A stretch of DNA of 64,000 bases from an uncultured Afifella sp. (GCA_947259045.1 CAMYKZ010000015.1:40484-104483), one strand, 5' to 3'. Numbered from the stretch's first letter, positions 11,301-19,284 are shown. Numbers and translations are program-made. The notes: generated from the letters alone by a model not told the origin.

Positions 11301-12133
11301 CCATCCTGTTCGGCATCGGCGTGCCGCCGGCCCTGGAAGGGCTGGCGCAGGTCTATCGCAGAGCAAAGGCGGAGGTCGGGACGGGCTTTCCGTTGATGCC
11401 GGCGATCTCGTCGCGTGATGGGAGAGTGAATTCGCCAGGTCTGATCCGGAAGTTCAAGGCACGGCGCAATTTGGCGCGCTACAAGATGAACGCAGACCGG
11501 ATATTTGCCAAAGCGACAGCGAGGGACTATTTCGCGCCGGTCTGGGACAGGCTGACGCCGGATGTTCAGGCGTTTCTGGAAAAGCGCTATCGCAATTTTT
11601 CCGGCCTTGCAGGTGAGAACATTTTCTACCGTGACCTGGACGACGCTGGGTTTAATTTCTTGCCGGAGAATCGAGAATTCGAACTGCCGGCGGGGTTTAA
11701 AACAGAAAGCCGAAAATTCGACAATGCGACGTCAGAAGAACTGAAGCTCATACTGAACGGTTTTTTCGCAGTGCCGAGAAAAGTGGACGGTATCGTTGGC
11801 ATTGAGAAAAAGGTCAATAATTCCAAATACAGCTATCAAAAAGAGGTCGACGAATATCTGATAAGAGAGAAGAAAATTGCGGCTGCTGAACTTCTGCGTA
11901 TTCCGGCAACCGAAATCCCGCCCGGAGATCTGGCTGACGTGCTTTTCAGCTGGCTGGAGAAACGGAAGAAAAAAACCAACCCGGGCGGAGTGCCAAAACA
12001 GGATATCGAAGATCTGATCCGTGTGTTGCGTGAGGAATCCGGTCCCGATGGCCGGCGATTGACAATCGGACAGGTCTCTCTGGCCGTGCTTGCAACTACT
12101 CTACCGCTGCTATATCCGGATGATGCCGAATAA
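8375..12133 (+). CDS. Giant phage-ejection-like protein with distinct C-terminal tip (function unknown)
   Basis: 1252 residues from an ATG behind GAGGA. No signal peptide. The N-terminus (MFRIPDYVANNRLDTGA followed by long Ala/Arg/Glu-rich helices) resembles the start of phage internal or ejected virion proteins; I judge this from memory and give it low weight. Residues about 315-360 are a low-complexity Ala/Gly/Thr/Ser linker. Residues about 880-1000 are Gly/Ala-rich and mildly hydrophobic (GLGGSFLGSSSSPEALVG, ALSGALAEGVADPAVQ), possibly membrane-interacting. From about residue 1012 (nucleotide 11410) the DNA turns visibly AT-richer and the protein Lys/Asn/Phe-rich, suggesting a C-terminal domain of separate origin. 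No other phage genes flank it. A convergent DUF4304-type gene and a decayed partial copy follow. A phage relic, a gene-transfer-type particle component, or a polymorphic-toxin-like protein are all possible. Confidence 0.6.
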   Translation: MFRIPDYVANNRLDTGAQPNVHVDDSIGRNVTRLGVAFGTAGDSMAVRQRRAAALRQAQDRLEAERREQARPLTADERRLHAHRNKRQVEAAGFRTEQSYHALQRQRDAMEAEARAESGPSGEGFTALYERKLGLDDASAFTTASADPVTLRRGSGGMANTRAGLERGQTAQPGQAASAAALPDGLPPDLIAGIGLRADADRERRLAKASADEVQMRRNWTRAELGQMQSELLADLAKEPDRYDEILDQGTEFVIRNTLPDAEKVQLLDAWQRQAQKTLADRLADTEDPQTLRVMFGFVPAGASSQAVADGNIGAAGARVRAGADANANETAGADRTGTSSTGTSRTAGPGSAPAPFDPASVEPPPIDLEDIIFHPAFLTGDDETLRRELGLAEPLKRFAGFAVRDGVAAIRTAEKRLQMKHDRAAIEMEMLLKQDAVLIVETGQGVTRLTYKDIEATLGKKRADQWRLDRLTGPRLHRVLAGIETLSDPQIEQRIEAERPKPGAADTEIRSIVYRSARRKADAIINLRRNDPVAAVAGKPGLQALLDAHRDDPAAVSGQQLAAALFKAQAEAHIPAFRRTIFRPGEAEAIMAPILALEGEARQAAVNSMAAGFIEIYGPYADEVMASLVPHLAGDRPLYDHAVRTVRALEDMVSPSAQETALTNIRRRTQAVGLATAGASDGVPEAAEPPDFATIFQHQQLIRRAHVALVRDAAATDPSQPTAFAGYSDAELARLYSYIDQVKDEPKLKLGRDYLQKGLPTPGETAIRYLRDHPDTLLHFIETFGADQVPPGFTMLPQSAAELMTRLQGDNGSGAVNPYPLIVRAQLALATEIDAGDRFGLNNAEAFGNTLAGAGEAALAVETTDRLPPGHPEATFGRGRIIAFTEEVAGMIRDAEGFGEGAAGLGGSFLGSSSSPEALVGPLRLVGPGRTAASRVGNAALSGALAEGVADPAVQALRIRAGLQEDYEPGRTVSAILFGIGVPPALEGLAQVYRRAKAEVGTGFPLMPAISSRDGRVNSPGLIRKFKARRNLARYKMNADRIFAKATARDYFAPVWDRLTPDVQAFLEKRYRNFSGLAGENIFYRDLDDAGFNFLPENREFELPAGFKTESRKFDNATSEELKLILNGFFAVPRKVDGIVGIEKKVNNSKYSYQKEVDEYLIREKKIAAAELLRIPATEIPPGDLADVLFSWLEKRKKKTNPGGVPKQDIEDLIRVLREESGPDGRRLTIGQVSLAVLATTLPLLYPDDAE

Positions 12134-12153
12134 CCCGATGCGGTACGAAGCAT

Positions 12154-13026
12154 CTACAATCGGATGCCGAGGCCATCTGCAAGTTTGCGGGCGGCCTCGG
12201 CTGCTTCTTTCATGGCGGCCAGGCGGCCACTTGCAAGCTCCGCGACCTTCTGTTCGCTCCAGCCACGGCTCCAAAGCCGTTGCAGCCAATTGCCACGATA
12301 GTGTCGGTGTAACTCCCGGTAGAGGTCTTCGTATGAAATTCCGGCCTCCTCGATCCGTCGACGAAGATAGAATGCAGCGCGGCCGTTATCGGCGGCCATG
12401 TGGCAGAGCGCCGCCAGAGCCAGATCGATGGCAAAACCTCTGCTCCCGTGCTTCTCCATCCAGTCGACGACAAACATCGGATCGTCACATTTTCGGTACC
12501 AGTCCGGCACAAAAGCCCGCCATTGTTCGTCGATGAACAGACCGAGTTCCCGAATGCCACGGTCCATTGCCCGCGTACGCTCCTCATCGCTTTGCAGCAG
12601 AGGGTCTCCCGATTCCGGCAGGGCCCAATTGCCACGTTCCTGATACCGCATGATCGGATCGCACTGTGCCTCAAGATAGGCTTTCGTCGGATTTCCGTAA
12701 ATAGTGGTGTAATAATCATGCCCTTCGGGAATTTCCATGAGTTGGGGGATCGACGCCCGGACATGCGAATGATTGCGCGTCGATGCTTTGCCAAACCAGA
12801 ATCCGGGTAGGCGTCTCTCCATGAGCGTTTGCAGTTCCGGCAAATAGACAGCCGCATGGGCCGAAAATTCCTGTCTGGGAGGCGCCATCTCCACTTCGAA
12901 TATCCATATCCGGTCCGATCGCTCCAGAATGTAATCGCGGCGGGTCTTCCGGGTAAAGCCGAACTCCTTCAGCGTATCACGCAAAGCCACATTCATCACG
13001 TAGTCGTAGATCTGTTTCCGTGCCAT
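12154..13026 (-). CDS. DUF4304-like protein of unknown function
   Basis: 290 residues from an ATG preceded by GGAG six nt upstream. The N-terminal 120 residues (LRDTLKEFGFTRKTRRDYIL followed by beta-strand-like IWIFEVEM) fit the DUF4304 fold, a family often found as isolated genes or among toxin-immunity genes. The C-terminal part is helical, with an amphipathic end (AAMKEAAEAARKLADGLG). The promoter region (13027-13100) is much AT-richer than the surroundings, which suggests acquired DNA. It converges on the large gene with only 20 nt between stops. An immunity role toward the large protein's tip is conceivable, but the opposite orientation is not typical for such pairs. Confidence 0.6.
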   Translation of the reverse strand: MARKQIYDYVMNVALRDTLKEFGFTRKTRRDYILERSDRIWIFEVEMAPPRQEFSAHAAVYLPELQTLMERRLPGFWFGKASTRNHSHVRASIPQLMEIPEGHDYYTTIYGNPTKAYLEAQCDPIMRYQERGNWALPESGDPLLQSDEERTRAMDRGIRELGLFIDEQWRAFVPDWYRKCDDPMFVVDWMEKHGSRGFAIDLALAALCHMAADNGRAAFYLRRRIEEAGISYEDLYRELHRHYRGNWLQRLWSRGWSEQKVAELASGRLAAMKEAAEAARKLADGLGIRL

Positions 13027-13142
13027 GAAAGCTCCAAATGCTTATTAGAACAAAATAGGAACAATTGGATTTCGATACAACAAGAAAATTCTATGGCCGC
13101 CCGGTTTCGATATTCTGACAAGGCCCGTGGCGGAGCGGATGG

Positions 13143-13385
13143 CAGGGCGATAACGGCAGCGGCGCGGTCAATCCCTATCCGCTGCACCTATTGGCTACTT
13201 AGGCGCGCCCAGCTTGCGTTGGCGACCGAGATCGGCGCGGCGACCGATTCGGCCTGAACAATGCCGAAGCTTTCGTCAATACCCTGGCCGGCGCGCTTGC
13301 CGAGGGTCTTGCCGACCCGGCTGTCCAGGCGCGCGTCCGCGCCGGGCTGCAGGAGGATTACCTGTCCGGCCGCACGGGAGGGTCG
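13143..13385 (+). pseudogene. Decayed partial copy of the large gene at 8375-12133
   Basis: Nucleotides 13143-13185 match 10799-10841 of the large gene almost exactly. After a short unrelated stretch containing an in-frame stop, 13202-13285 matches about 10849-10932, then the sequence jumps to match about 11210-11285, skipping some 275 nt. Single-base indels break the frame (for example in the GAGATCGGCGC segment), so this is not coding. The jump point lies at a shared CGGCGC, pointing to deletion at microhomology. It is in the same orientation as the parent and stops just before the region equivalent to the parent's AT-rich tip. The rest of 13027-13454 shows no gene. Confidence 0.85.
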
Positions 13386-13454
13386 GTACCGCGTCCGTCA
13401 TTGGGGATTCAGCAATGAGGCATCACCGTAAATTCCCGTTGCGTCCAGGCGGGA

Positions 13455-13652
13455 TCAAAACAGCTTGAGAACGATCCAGTAGACGACGAGCGCTGCAACC
13501 GCGAAGCCGGCGTGGAAGATGTTCAGTGTCATGGCGGGCACGTCTTTCGGCCCGAAATAGGCTTTTGAAGCGGCCGTCGGCGCCAGCATCAGCCACAGAA
13601 AGGCCAGGACCAGCCCGAACGGCAGGACGATCAGCAGCGGCACCGGAATCAC
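13455..13652 (-). CDS. Small two-helix membrane protein (65 aa)
   Basis: Starts with GTG overlapping the stop of the 32-residue gene upstream (GTGA overlap at 13649-13652), so the two are translationally coupled. It has two predicted membrane helices: IPVPLLIVLPFGLVLAFLWLML near the N-terminus and AGFAVAALVVYWIVLKLF at the C-terminus, with a short polar loop containing AYFGPKDVPA. A longer frame from 13814 is open but reads as Arg-rich out-of-frame sequence before this point. I do not recognise the family; the pairing of two tiny membrane proteins suggests a small complex or an accessory of a larger membrane enzyme. Confidence 0.6.
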   Translation of the reverse strand: MIPVPLLIVLPFGLVLAFLWLMLAPTAASKAYFGPKDVPAMTLNIFHAGFAVAALVVYWIVLKLF

Positions 13653-13747
13653 GAAATGTTGGCAACAAATGCGGTCGCTACGCAGCCGACAATGCCGGCC
13701 AGGACGATTGCGACCCAGACGACGGGGAGGGAATATGCGCTTAACAT
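13649..13747 (-). CDS. Single-helix membrane microprotein (32 aa)
   Basis: ATG at 13747 behind a textbook AAGGAG with 8-9 nt spacing; 32 residues forming one membrane helix (PVVWVAIVLAGIVGCVATAFVA). Its TGA overlaps the GTG start of the 65-residue membrane protein. The strong ribosome-binding site and the coupling make it likely real despite its length. Function unknown. Confidence 0.6.
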   Translation of the reverse strand: MLSAYSLPVVWVAIVLAGIVGCVATAFVANIS

Positions 13748-13919
13748 TTGTGGTGCTCCTTTTTCGTATGAACCTTTCGCGCCACACTGCGTGATTGCGA
13801 CGCGAGAGCGGCACAAAACGCAGTCGATGCAGATATGCGGTGGCCGCAAACTAGACCATTGCACAGCGCAATAGAAGGAACGCGCCAATATCCGGCGTCC
13901 GCGGCGACGATTACTCTCC

Positions 13920-14795
13920 TCAGTTCATCACCACCCGGTAGCGCACCACGCGGTTATTGTCGGAATCGGCGAAATAATAGGTCGTGCCGGAAATCGCCAC
14001 GCCTTCCGGATCGTCGAACAGGTTGGGGCCTTCGCCCGGCTGGCCGGTGCCGAGCACGCCGACCAGCGCACCGTCCTTGTCGATCATCAAAATCCGGTGC
14101 GCGTCCTGATCGGCGACAACGAGGCGGCCTTGCGCATCGACATCGAGATAACGCGGTCCGCTAAAGCCGAATTTGGCATCGTCGAATACGCTGAGCAGTT
14201 CCAGATCGGGCGAATAATGCACGATGCGGCCATTGCCCATATCGGGTACCCACAGGCTGCCGTCCGGCCCGACGGCTACGTCGTGGGCGCCGGAATGGCC
14301 CTGGACGGTGGCCACGGCAACGCCGTCGTCAAAGGCGGTCAGTGCAAAGCCGGCCACATTGGCGTAGATCCGGCCATTGGGGTGCGCCGTTGCGCCTTCG
14401 GTGCGGGCAACGCCGATGATCTCGCCGGCAAGTTTTGCCGCGCCGGAGGAAAAATCATAGATCGCGACGCGGCTGTTGCCGCTGTCGGCGATGATCGCCC
14501 GGCCGTCATTGTCGAAGCTGATATCGCGCGGTGCAAACAGTTCGCCCTTGCCGAAACTGCCCACCACTTCCAGCGTTTCCGCGTCCAAGATGGCAATTCG
14601 GTTTGCCAGCTTGTCGGCGACATAAAGCCGGCCGTCCGGGCCGATGGTCAGATCGTGCGGATCCGACAGGACCGGTTTGCTGGCGCCGTCGAAGGTGGCG
14701 AATGCGGCAGGCGGCGTCGACTGCGTTTCCTGGGCCTGCACGGCGAGACCTGTGCCTAAAAGGGTGGCGAGGCTGAACAAAACACGCATGAACAT
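13920..14795 (-). CDS. Secreted NHL-repeat beta-propeller protein
   Basis: 291 residues from the ATG at 14795, chosen because GGAGAG lies six nt upstream; an ATG further upstream has no such site. A Sec signal peptide (MRVLFSLATLLGTGLAVQA) is followed by about six repeats of the type DLTIGPDGRLYVADKLANRI, DISFDNDGRAIIADSGNSRV, YLDVDAQGRLVVADQDAHRI, GVAISGTTYYFADSDNNRV. These are NHL or SMP-30/gluconolactonase-like blades and should form a six-bladed propeller in the periplasm. No catalytic metal site stands out, so it may be a binding or scaffold protein. Confidence 0.82.
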   Translation of the reverse strand: MFMRVLFSLATLLGTGLAVQAQETQSTPPAAFATFDGASKPVLSDPHDLTIGPDGRLYVADKLANRIAILDAETLEVVGSFGKGELFAPRDISFDNDGRAIIADSGNSRVAIYDFSSGAAKLAGEIIGVARTEGATAHPNGRIYANVAGFALTAFDDGVAVATVQGHSGAHDVAVGPDGSLWVPDMGNGRIVHYSPDLELLSVFDDAKFGFSGPRYLDVDAQGRLVVADQDAHRILMIDKDGALVGVLGTGQPGEGPNLFDDPEGVAISGTTYYFADSDNNRVVRYRVVMN

Positions 14796-14952
14796 CGCTG
14801 TCTCTCCGTGAAAGATCAAAAGGGCATATATTCACAAATCATGGTCACATTGAATTCACCTGGCGGCGTGTCGCATTTGGCGCAGTAGATGCCAAAGCCG
14901 GCTCCACGCCGTTCATTCAGAATGCCGTGGAATGGAGAGTTGGCCACGGGCA

Positions 14953-15645
14953 TTATGTCTTGTAAAGCGGCGTTTTCCCATCCTCAGCATAGCCGATCAC
15001 GCCAGGCTCCCACCACAATACGGGGTTGGCCAGGAACGCCGGGCGCGCCTCCATCCGGGCAACCAGGGCCCGGATTTTCGGATGTCGATCGAGTCCGGCG
15101 TCAAGTCCGATGGGCCGGCAAGCAATGAAGTTCAAGTGGCAGGTGAGAAAAATATCCTGCACCGAGACAACGCCTTTGAGAAACCCATCCGTCTCATCGG
15201 GCAGCCGACTTTCAAGCCAGCCCATCAAATGGGGCAGACGCTCGGCGCAGCGTGTCAGATAATCGTTGTCATCATGTGCGACGCCCGACCATTTCATCTG
15301 GCTGATTGTCGTCGCGGCGGTGCCAAGCGTCTGCACGGTCGCCAGTATAAGCCTGTCCGACCATTCGGCCCCGGACCCTGCAACCGACGTCGCCAATGGC
15401 AGGCCGATATCCGGCCGGCGGCCGTATTCAGACAGCAGATATTCCGCGATCAGACCGCTTTCCCACAATGTTGTATCCCCGTCCTGCAGCGCTGGCACCT
15501 GAAAGGTCGGCGTTGCACGCGACCGTTCTTCCGCCGTCGGTGTCGTTACCTCCTCCTGGCGTTCATAGTCGAGCCCGAGTTCATCAAGGATAATGCGCAC
15601 ACCACGCGCAAATGGGGATCCAGTGGTGAACAACAGCTTGCGCAT
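14953..15645 (-). CDS. Glutathione S-transferase family protein
   Basis: 230 residues from the ATG at 15645, behind GAGGAAA. The N-terminal thioredoxin-like domain has KLLFTTGSPFARGVRIILDELGLDYE, the glutathione-binding cis-proline segment VPALQDG, and the WESGLIAEYLL motif (usual E-S pair). The C-terminal helical domain follows from about residue 90. The active residue is probably Ser9 or a neighbour in TGSPFAR. It lies downstream of the TRAP operon on the same strand but 110 nt away, so co-transcription is uncertain. The substrate is unknown. Confidence 0.87.
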   Translation of the reverse strand: MRKLLFTTGSPFARGVRIILDELGLDYERQEEVTTPTAEERSRATPTFQVPALQDGDTTLWESGLIAEYLLSEYGRRPDIGLPLATSVAGSGAEWSDRLILATVQTLGTAATTISQMKWSGVAHDDNDYLTRCAERLPHLMGWLESRLPDETDGFLKGVVSVQDIFLTCHLNFIACRPIGLDAGLDRHPKIRALVARMEARPAFLANPVLWWEPGVIGYAEDGKTPLYKT

Positions 15646-15754
15646 ATCTTTCCTCAACAATGGATGTGCTCGACGATCAGGTGATCGGCGCCGGCCGCCC
15701 CGGCAATTTACGATCGGTCAGTGTCTCTGATCGATCGTGGCAGAAAACGCCGGC

Positions 15755-17077
15755 CTACTTGCCGTAGACATAATTCGGCAACCACAGGGCAATCTCGGGA
15801 AACATCATGACAAGCCCGAGCGCCACGACCATCACGAAGACAAACGGGATGATCGACTTGTAGATGTCGATAATGGTGATTTCCGGCGGCGCCATTGCTC
15901 GCATCAGGAACAGATTATAACCGAACGGCGGCGTCATGTAGGCGATCTGGCAGGTGATCGTATATAGCACGCCGTACCAGATCAGGTCGAAACCGAGCGC
16001 CCCGACCAGCGGCACGTAAAGCGGCGCGACGATCACCAGCATCGCCGTATCGTCGAGGAACGTGCCCATCAGCAGGAACGACAATTGCATCAGGATCAGA
16101 ATGACCCAGGGGTCGAGATGCAGCTGGCTGACAAACAGGTTTTCGATCGCCTTGACCGCGCCGAGCCCGTCAAACACGGCGCCGAACGCCAGCGCCGCCA
16201 GGATGATCCACATGAACATGCAGGAAATCGCCAGCGTCTGGCGCACCGAGGTCTCAAACACGTCGCGGGTCATCCGGCGCTTGATGACGGCGGCGGCGAA
16301 CGCGGTCATGGCGCCAATGGCGGAGCTTTCCACCAGGCTGGTCCAGCCCTTCACGAACGGCACCATCATGGCGAAGAAGATCACCAGCGGCAATAGTCCG
16401 GCCCTGAGCAACCGCAGCTTTTCAGCCATCGGCACATTGCGCTCTTCCTCCGCCAGCGCCGGCCCGAGATGGGGCTGAAAATTGCAGCGGATGACAATGT
16501 AGAGGACAAACAGTCCGGCCATCATCAGGCCGGGAAAGACGCCGGCAAGCCAGAGCTGGCCGACCGGCTGGCGGGCAATCATCGCATAAAGCACCAGCAC
16601 CACCGACGGCGGCACCAGGATACCGAGCGACGATCCGGCCTGGATGACCCCGGTGACCATCTGCTTGTCGTAACCGCGCCGCAACAGTTCCGGCAGCGCG
16701 ATGGTGGCGCCGATGGCCATGCCGGCGACCGACAGGCCGTTCATGGCGGATATCAGCACCATCAGGCCGATCGTGCCGATCGCCAGTCCGCCATTGAGCG
16801 GTCCCATCCAGACATGGAACATCTTGTAGAGGTCGTCGGCGATGCGGCTTTCCGACATCACGTAGCCCATGAAGATGAACATCGGCAGCGTCAGCAGCGG
16901 GTACCATTTCATCAGCTTGATGCCGGCCGAGAACGGAATGTCAGACCCGCCGGTACCCCACAGGAAGAACGCCGAAACGGCGGCGACGAAGCCAATGGCC
17001 GCAAAAACCCTCTGGCCGGTTATGAGCAGAAGCATCATGGAGGAAAACATCAGGATGGCGATATATTCGTAGGGCAT
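15755..17077 (-). CDS. dctM: TRAP transporter large permease subunit (DctM)
   Basis: 440 residues, about twelve hydrophobic helices, the usual size of DctM. It begins MPYEYIAILMFSSMMLLLITGQRVF and contains AGMAIGATIALPELLRRGYD and GILVPPSVVLVLYAM, conserved in the family. It forms the Na+-coupled membrane pore of a periplasmic-binding-protein-dependent carboxylate transporter. The ATG at 17077 overlaps the stop of dctQ by one base. It is the last gene of the dctP-dctQ-dctM operon. Confidence 0.94.
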   Translation of the reverse strand: MPYEYIAILMFSSMMLLLITGQRVFAAIGFVAAVSAFFLWGTGGSDIPFSAGIKLMKWYPLLTLPMFIFMGYVMSESRIADDLYKMFHVWMGPLNGGLAIGTIGLMVLISAMNGLSVAGMAIGATIALPELLRRGYDKQMVTGVIQAGSSLGILVPPSVVLVLYAMIARQPVGQLWLAGVFPGLMMAGLFVLYIVIRCNFQPHLGPALAEEERNVPMAEKLRLLRAGLLPLVIFFAMMVPFVKGWTSLVESSAIGAMTAFAAAVIKRRMTRDVFETSVRQTLAISCMFMWIILAALAFGAVFDGLGAVKAIENLFVSQLHLDPWVILILMQLSFLLMGTFLDDTAMLVIVAPLYVPLVGALGFDLIWYGVLYTITCQIAYMTPPFGYNLFLMRAMAPPEITIIDIYKSIIPFVFVMVVALGLVMMFPEIALWLPNYVYGK

Positions 17078-17616
17078 CAGGCCGCTTCCTCGGATGGTTC
17101 GGTCTGAGGGGCGCCGGTCCGCATGCGCTCGATATCCTTGAAGAGCTCCGCGACGGCCTGGAGCAGCATCAACACGATGCCGGTCACCATCACTGTCTTC
17201 ACCGGCCACATATACGGTCGCCAGGCCGAACTGGACCGTTCGCCGAACTGGATGGCGTAAGTCAGGCTGTTGATCCCGCCGTAGAGCAGAAAGCCGAGAA
17301 AAACCATCAGGAACACCACAGTGAAGCTGTCGACGAAGGCCTTTCGCCGGTAGCTGAACTGCCCGTAGACGAGATCCATCCGCACGTTTGTATCGAGCTG
17401 GATCGAGTAGGGACCGCCGAGAATGTAGTAGGCCACCATCAGGAACTGCGCCATCTCAAGCGTCCACAGAGACGGCCGCATGAACGGCACGGTCTTTGTG
17501 AACGACGACCACAACAGCACTCCGATCATCACAAAGATCAGATACATCGTGAAGCGGCCGATCCTGTAGTTGAACCGCTCAACCAACCGGACATAGGCTG
17601 CCATAAAATCCCGCAT
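17077..17616 (-). CDS. dctQ: TRAP transporter small permease subunit (DctQ)
   Basis: 179 residues with four hydrophobic helices (YLIFVMIGVLLWSSF, FLMVAYYILGG, FTVVFLMVFLGFLLYGG, VMVTGIVLMLLQAVAELF). The segment DTNVRMDLVYGQFSYRRKAFVD matches the conserved cytoplasmic loop of DctQ. Its stop overlaps the dctM start, and it follows dctP after 76 nt. Confidence 0.92.
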   Translation of the reverse strand: MRDFMAAYVRLVERFNYRIGRFTMYLIFVMIGVLLWSSFTKTVPFMRPSLWTLEMAQFLMVAYYILGGPYSIQLDTNVRMDLVYGQFSYRRKAFVDSFTVVFLMVFLGFLLYGGINSLTYAIQFGERSSSAWRPYMWPVKTVMVTGIVLMLLQAVAELFKDIERMRTGAPQTEPSEEAA

Positions 17617-17692
17617 CGTCGGCCTCTTTTGTCATTCACACACATCGGCCGGCCTCCCGGAAGAGGCCAGCCGGATTTTCAGGGAGCCTTCG

Positions 17693-18745
17693 TCACGAGG
17701 CAGTGTAGGGATAACCCGCGCTGTTGATGACTTTCCGGTAATCGCGGAACACCTGCACGAGCTTTTCCTCCACTTCGCCCTGCTCGGCGACTTCGTCCCA
17801 GAATGTCGCGGCCGCGTCCTCGACGGCCTTCCATTCCTCCTGCGGGATGGAAGTGAGCTCAAGCTTGTCGCCTTCGGCCCGCAGCCGCGCCTCACCGCCC
17901 CAGTACCACTGGTTACGGTAATGGTGGCCGCTTTCTACGCATGAATTGACAAGCTGCTTCAGATGATCTGGAAGGTCGGCCCAGCGCTGTTCGTTGACAA
18001 AGAACGATCCGATCCAGGCGCCGGAAATGTTGTTGGTCAGGAAGTAATCCGTCACATCGGCCCAGCCGACGGTATAATCCTCGGTGATACCCGACCATGC
18101 CATGCCGTCGAGCTCGCCGGTCTGAACCGCAACCTCGGCATCCTCATAGGGGATGTTCACCGGCACAACACCGAACTGGGCGAGGAATACGCCCGCCGTC
18201 GGGAATGTATAGAGCCGCAGCCCGTCAAGGTCGGCCAGCGACGTGACCTTTTTCTTGGTGTTGAAATTGCACGGATCCTGGCCGGCGGCCGAAAGCCACT
18301 TGACGCCGACCTTCTTGTATTCCGCGTCCCAGACTTCGGCGAGGCCGTACTGGCGGAACAGCACCGGAACGTCGAGCGCGTGGCGGGTTGCCATCGGGAA
18401 ATATCCGCCAAACTGGCGCACCGGCGTCGGCGACGACATGCTGTCGTCATCGGAGTGGACAGCGTCGATGGTGCCGCGCTGGAGCGCCTGGAAAAGCTCC
18501 CCGGTGGGCACGATCTGATCGGCATAAAACAGCTCGATCTCCAACTCGCCATTCGAGGCCGCGTTGATTGCGTCTATGACCGGCTTTGTGACATGCTGGC
18601 CAAGCGTTGCGCCGGCATAGGTCTGAAACCGCCATTTGATCGGCGCCTGGCCGTGCACGGCAGGTGCTGCCAGCGCAGCCGTGCCGCCGACGGCCGCAAT
18701 GCCGCCCGCTTTTTTCAGAAAATCGCGTCTGTTCTGTTTAACCAT
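17693..18745 (-). CDS. dctP: TRAP transporter substrate-binding protein (DctP)
   Basis: 350 residues. The N-terminus has a twin-arginine signal (NRRDFLKKAGG, then a hydrophobic stretch ending AAPAVHGQA), so it is exported folded, as is common for this class. DctP features include GELFQALQRGTIDAVHS, LDGLRLYTFPTAG, the substrate-carboxylate arginine region, and ELDGMAWSGITEDY. It resembles the DctP group that binds aromatic, keto or organic acids, but the ligand cannot be read from the sequence. The neighbouring amidohydrolase and GST hint at an organic-acid or xenobiotic catabolic module. Confidence 0.93.
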   Translation of the reverse strand: MVKQNRRDFLKKAGGIAAVGGTAALAAPAVHGQAPIKWRFQTYAGATLGQHVTKPVIDAINAASNGELEIELFYADQIVPTGELFQALQRGTIDAVHSDDDSMSSPTPVRQFGGYFPMATRHALDVPVLFRQYGLAEVWDAEYKKVGVKWLSAAGQDPCNFNTKKKVTSLADLDGLRLYTFPTAGVFLAQFGVVPVNIPYEDAEVAVQTGELDGMAWSGITEDYTVGWADVTDYFLTNNISGAWIGSFFVNEQRWADLPDHLKQLVNSCVESGHHYRNQWYWGGEARLRAEGDKLELTSIPQEEWKAVEDAAATFWDEVAEQGEVEEKLVQVFRDYRKVINSAGYPYTAS

Positions 18746-18810
18746 GACATTTCTCCCTTTTGTGATTGCAGACTTTTTCGGCCATCAGCCGGATGCAGTG
18801 TCGCCCATGT

Positions 18811-19017
18811 TCAGGGTTCCACCGGCATTTCAGTGTCAACGAAGGGCACTCCACCGTTGACCAAACTCGCCTTGTCGCTCGCCAGCCCGGCCTTTTCCTG
18901 AATGTCGACAATGGCAAGGATTGCGCCTTTACGTGCAAATATATCCGAGGCCGCGCAGCCGGCGCCGGCGGCACCGTCATTGATCACCGCATTCCATCCC
19001 GCGAACCTGCCCGACAT
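18811..19017 (-). pseudogene. N-terminal remnant of a short-chain dehydrogenase (SDR)
   Basis: The frame from the ATG at 19017 gives 68 residues that follow the SDR N-terminus: MSGRFAGWNAV, then DGAAGAGCAASDIFARKGA and LAIVDIQEKAG, equivalent to the usual TGAAGGIGRA..FA.EGA.VAIVDI. The cofactor motif is degraded (the TG before AAG is replaced by ND-G) and the frame stops after about a quarter of the expected 250 residues. It is a dead gene fragment between the TRAP operon and the amidohydrolase. Nothing else is visible up to 19284. Confidence 0.65.
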
Positions 19018-19284
19018 ATACGCCCCCGACACCAAACGCTTATCGCGTATTGGCCTGGAGTTTAGACAGGCGGATCACGATCTGACCAGCCCCCATGCTG
19101 CTGGAATTTCGATCAGACCGGATTCAGGCGGGCGCAGGAATGCGGCAAATTGGACAGGGACGGGCGCTGAAGGGTGAACTTTTCTGTCGGAGCGGACCTG
19201 TGGTAACGTATCGCCGCAGCGATAATCAATAATCAGAAAACAGCCGCAACGATGGAGACGAACCGGACAAGGGAGGTGGCGGTC

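Noticed and set aside
13455..13814. A 119-residue start for the small membrane protein
   Set aside because: The first 53 residues are Arg-rich out-of-frame sequence that overlaps the better-supported 32-residue gene; the GTGA overlap gives a natural start.
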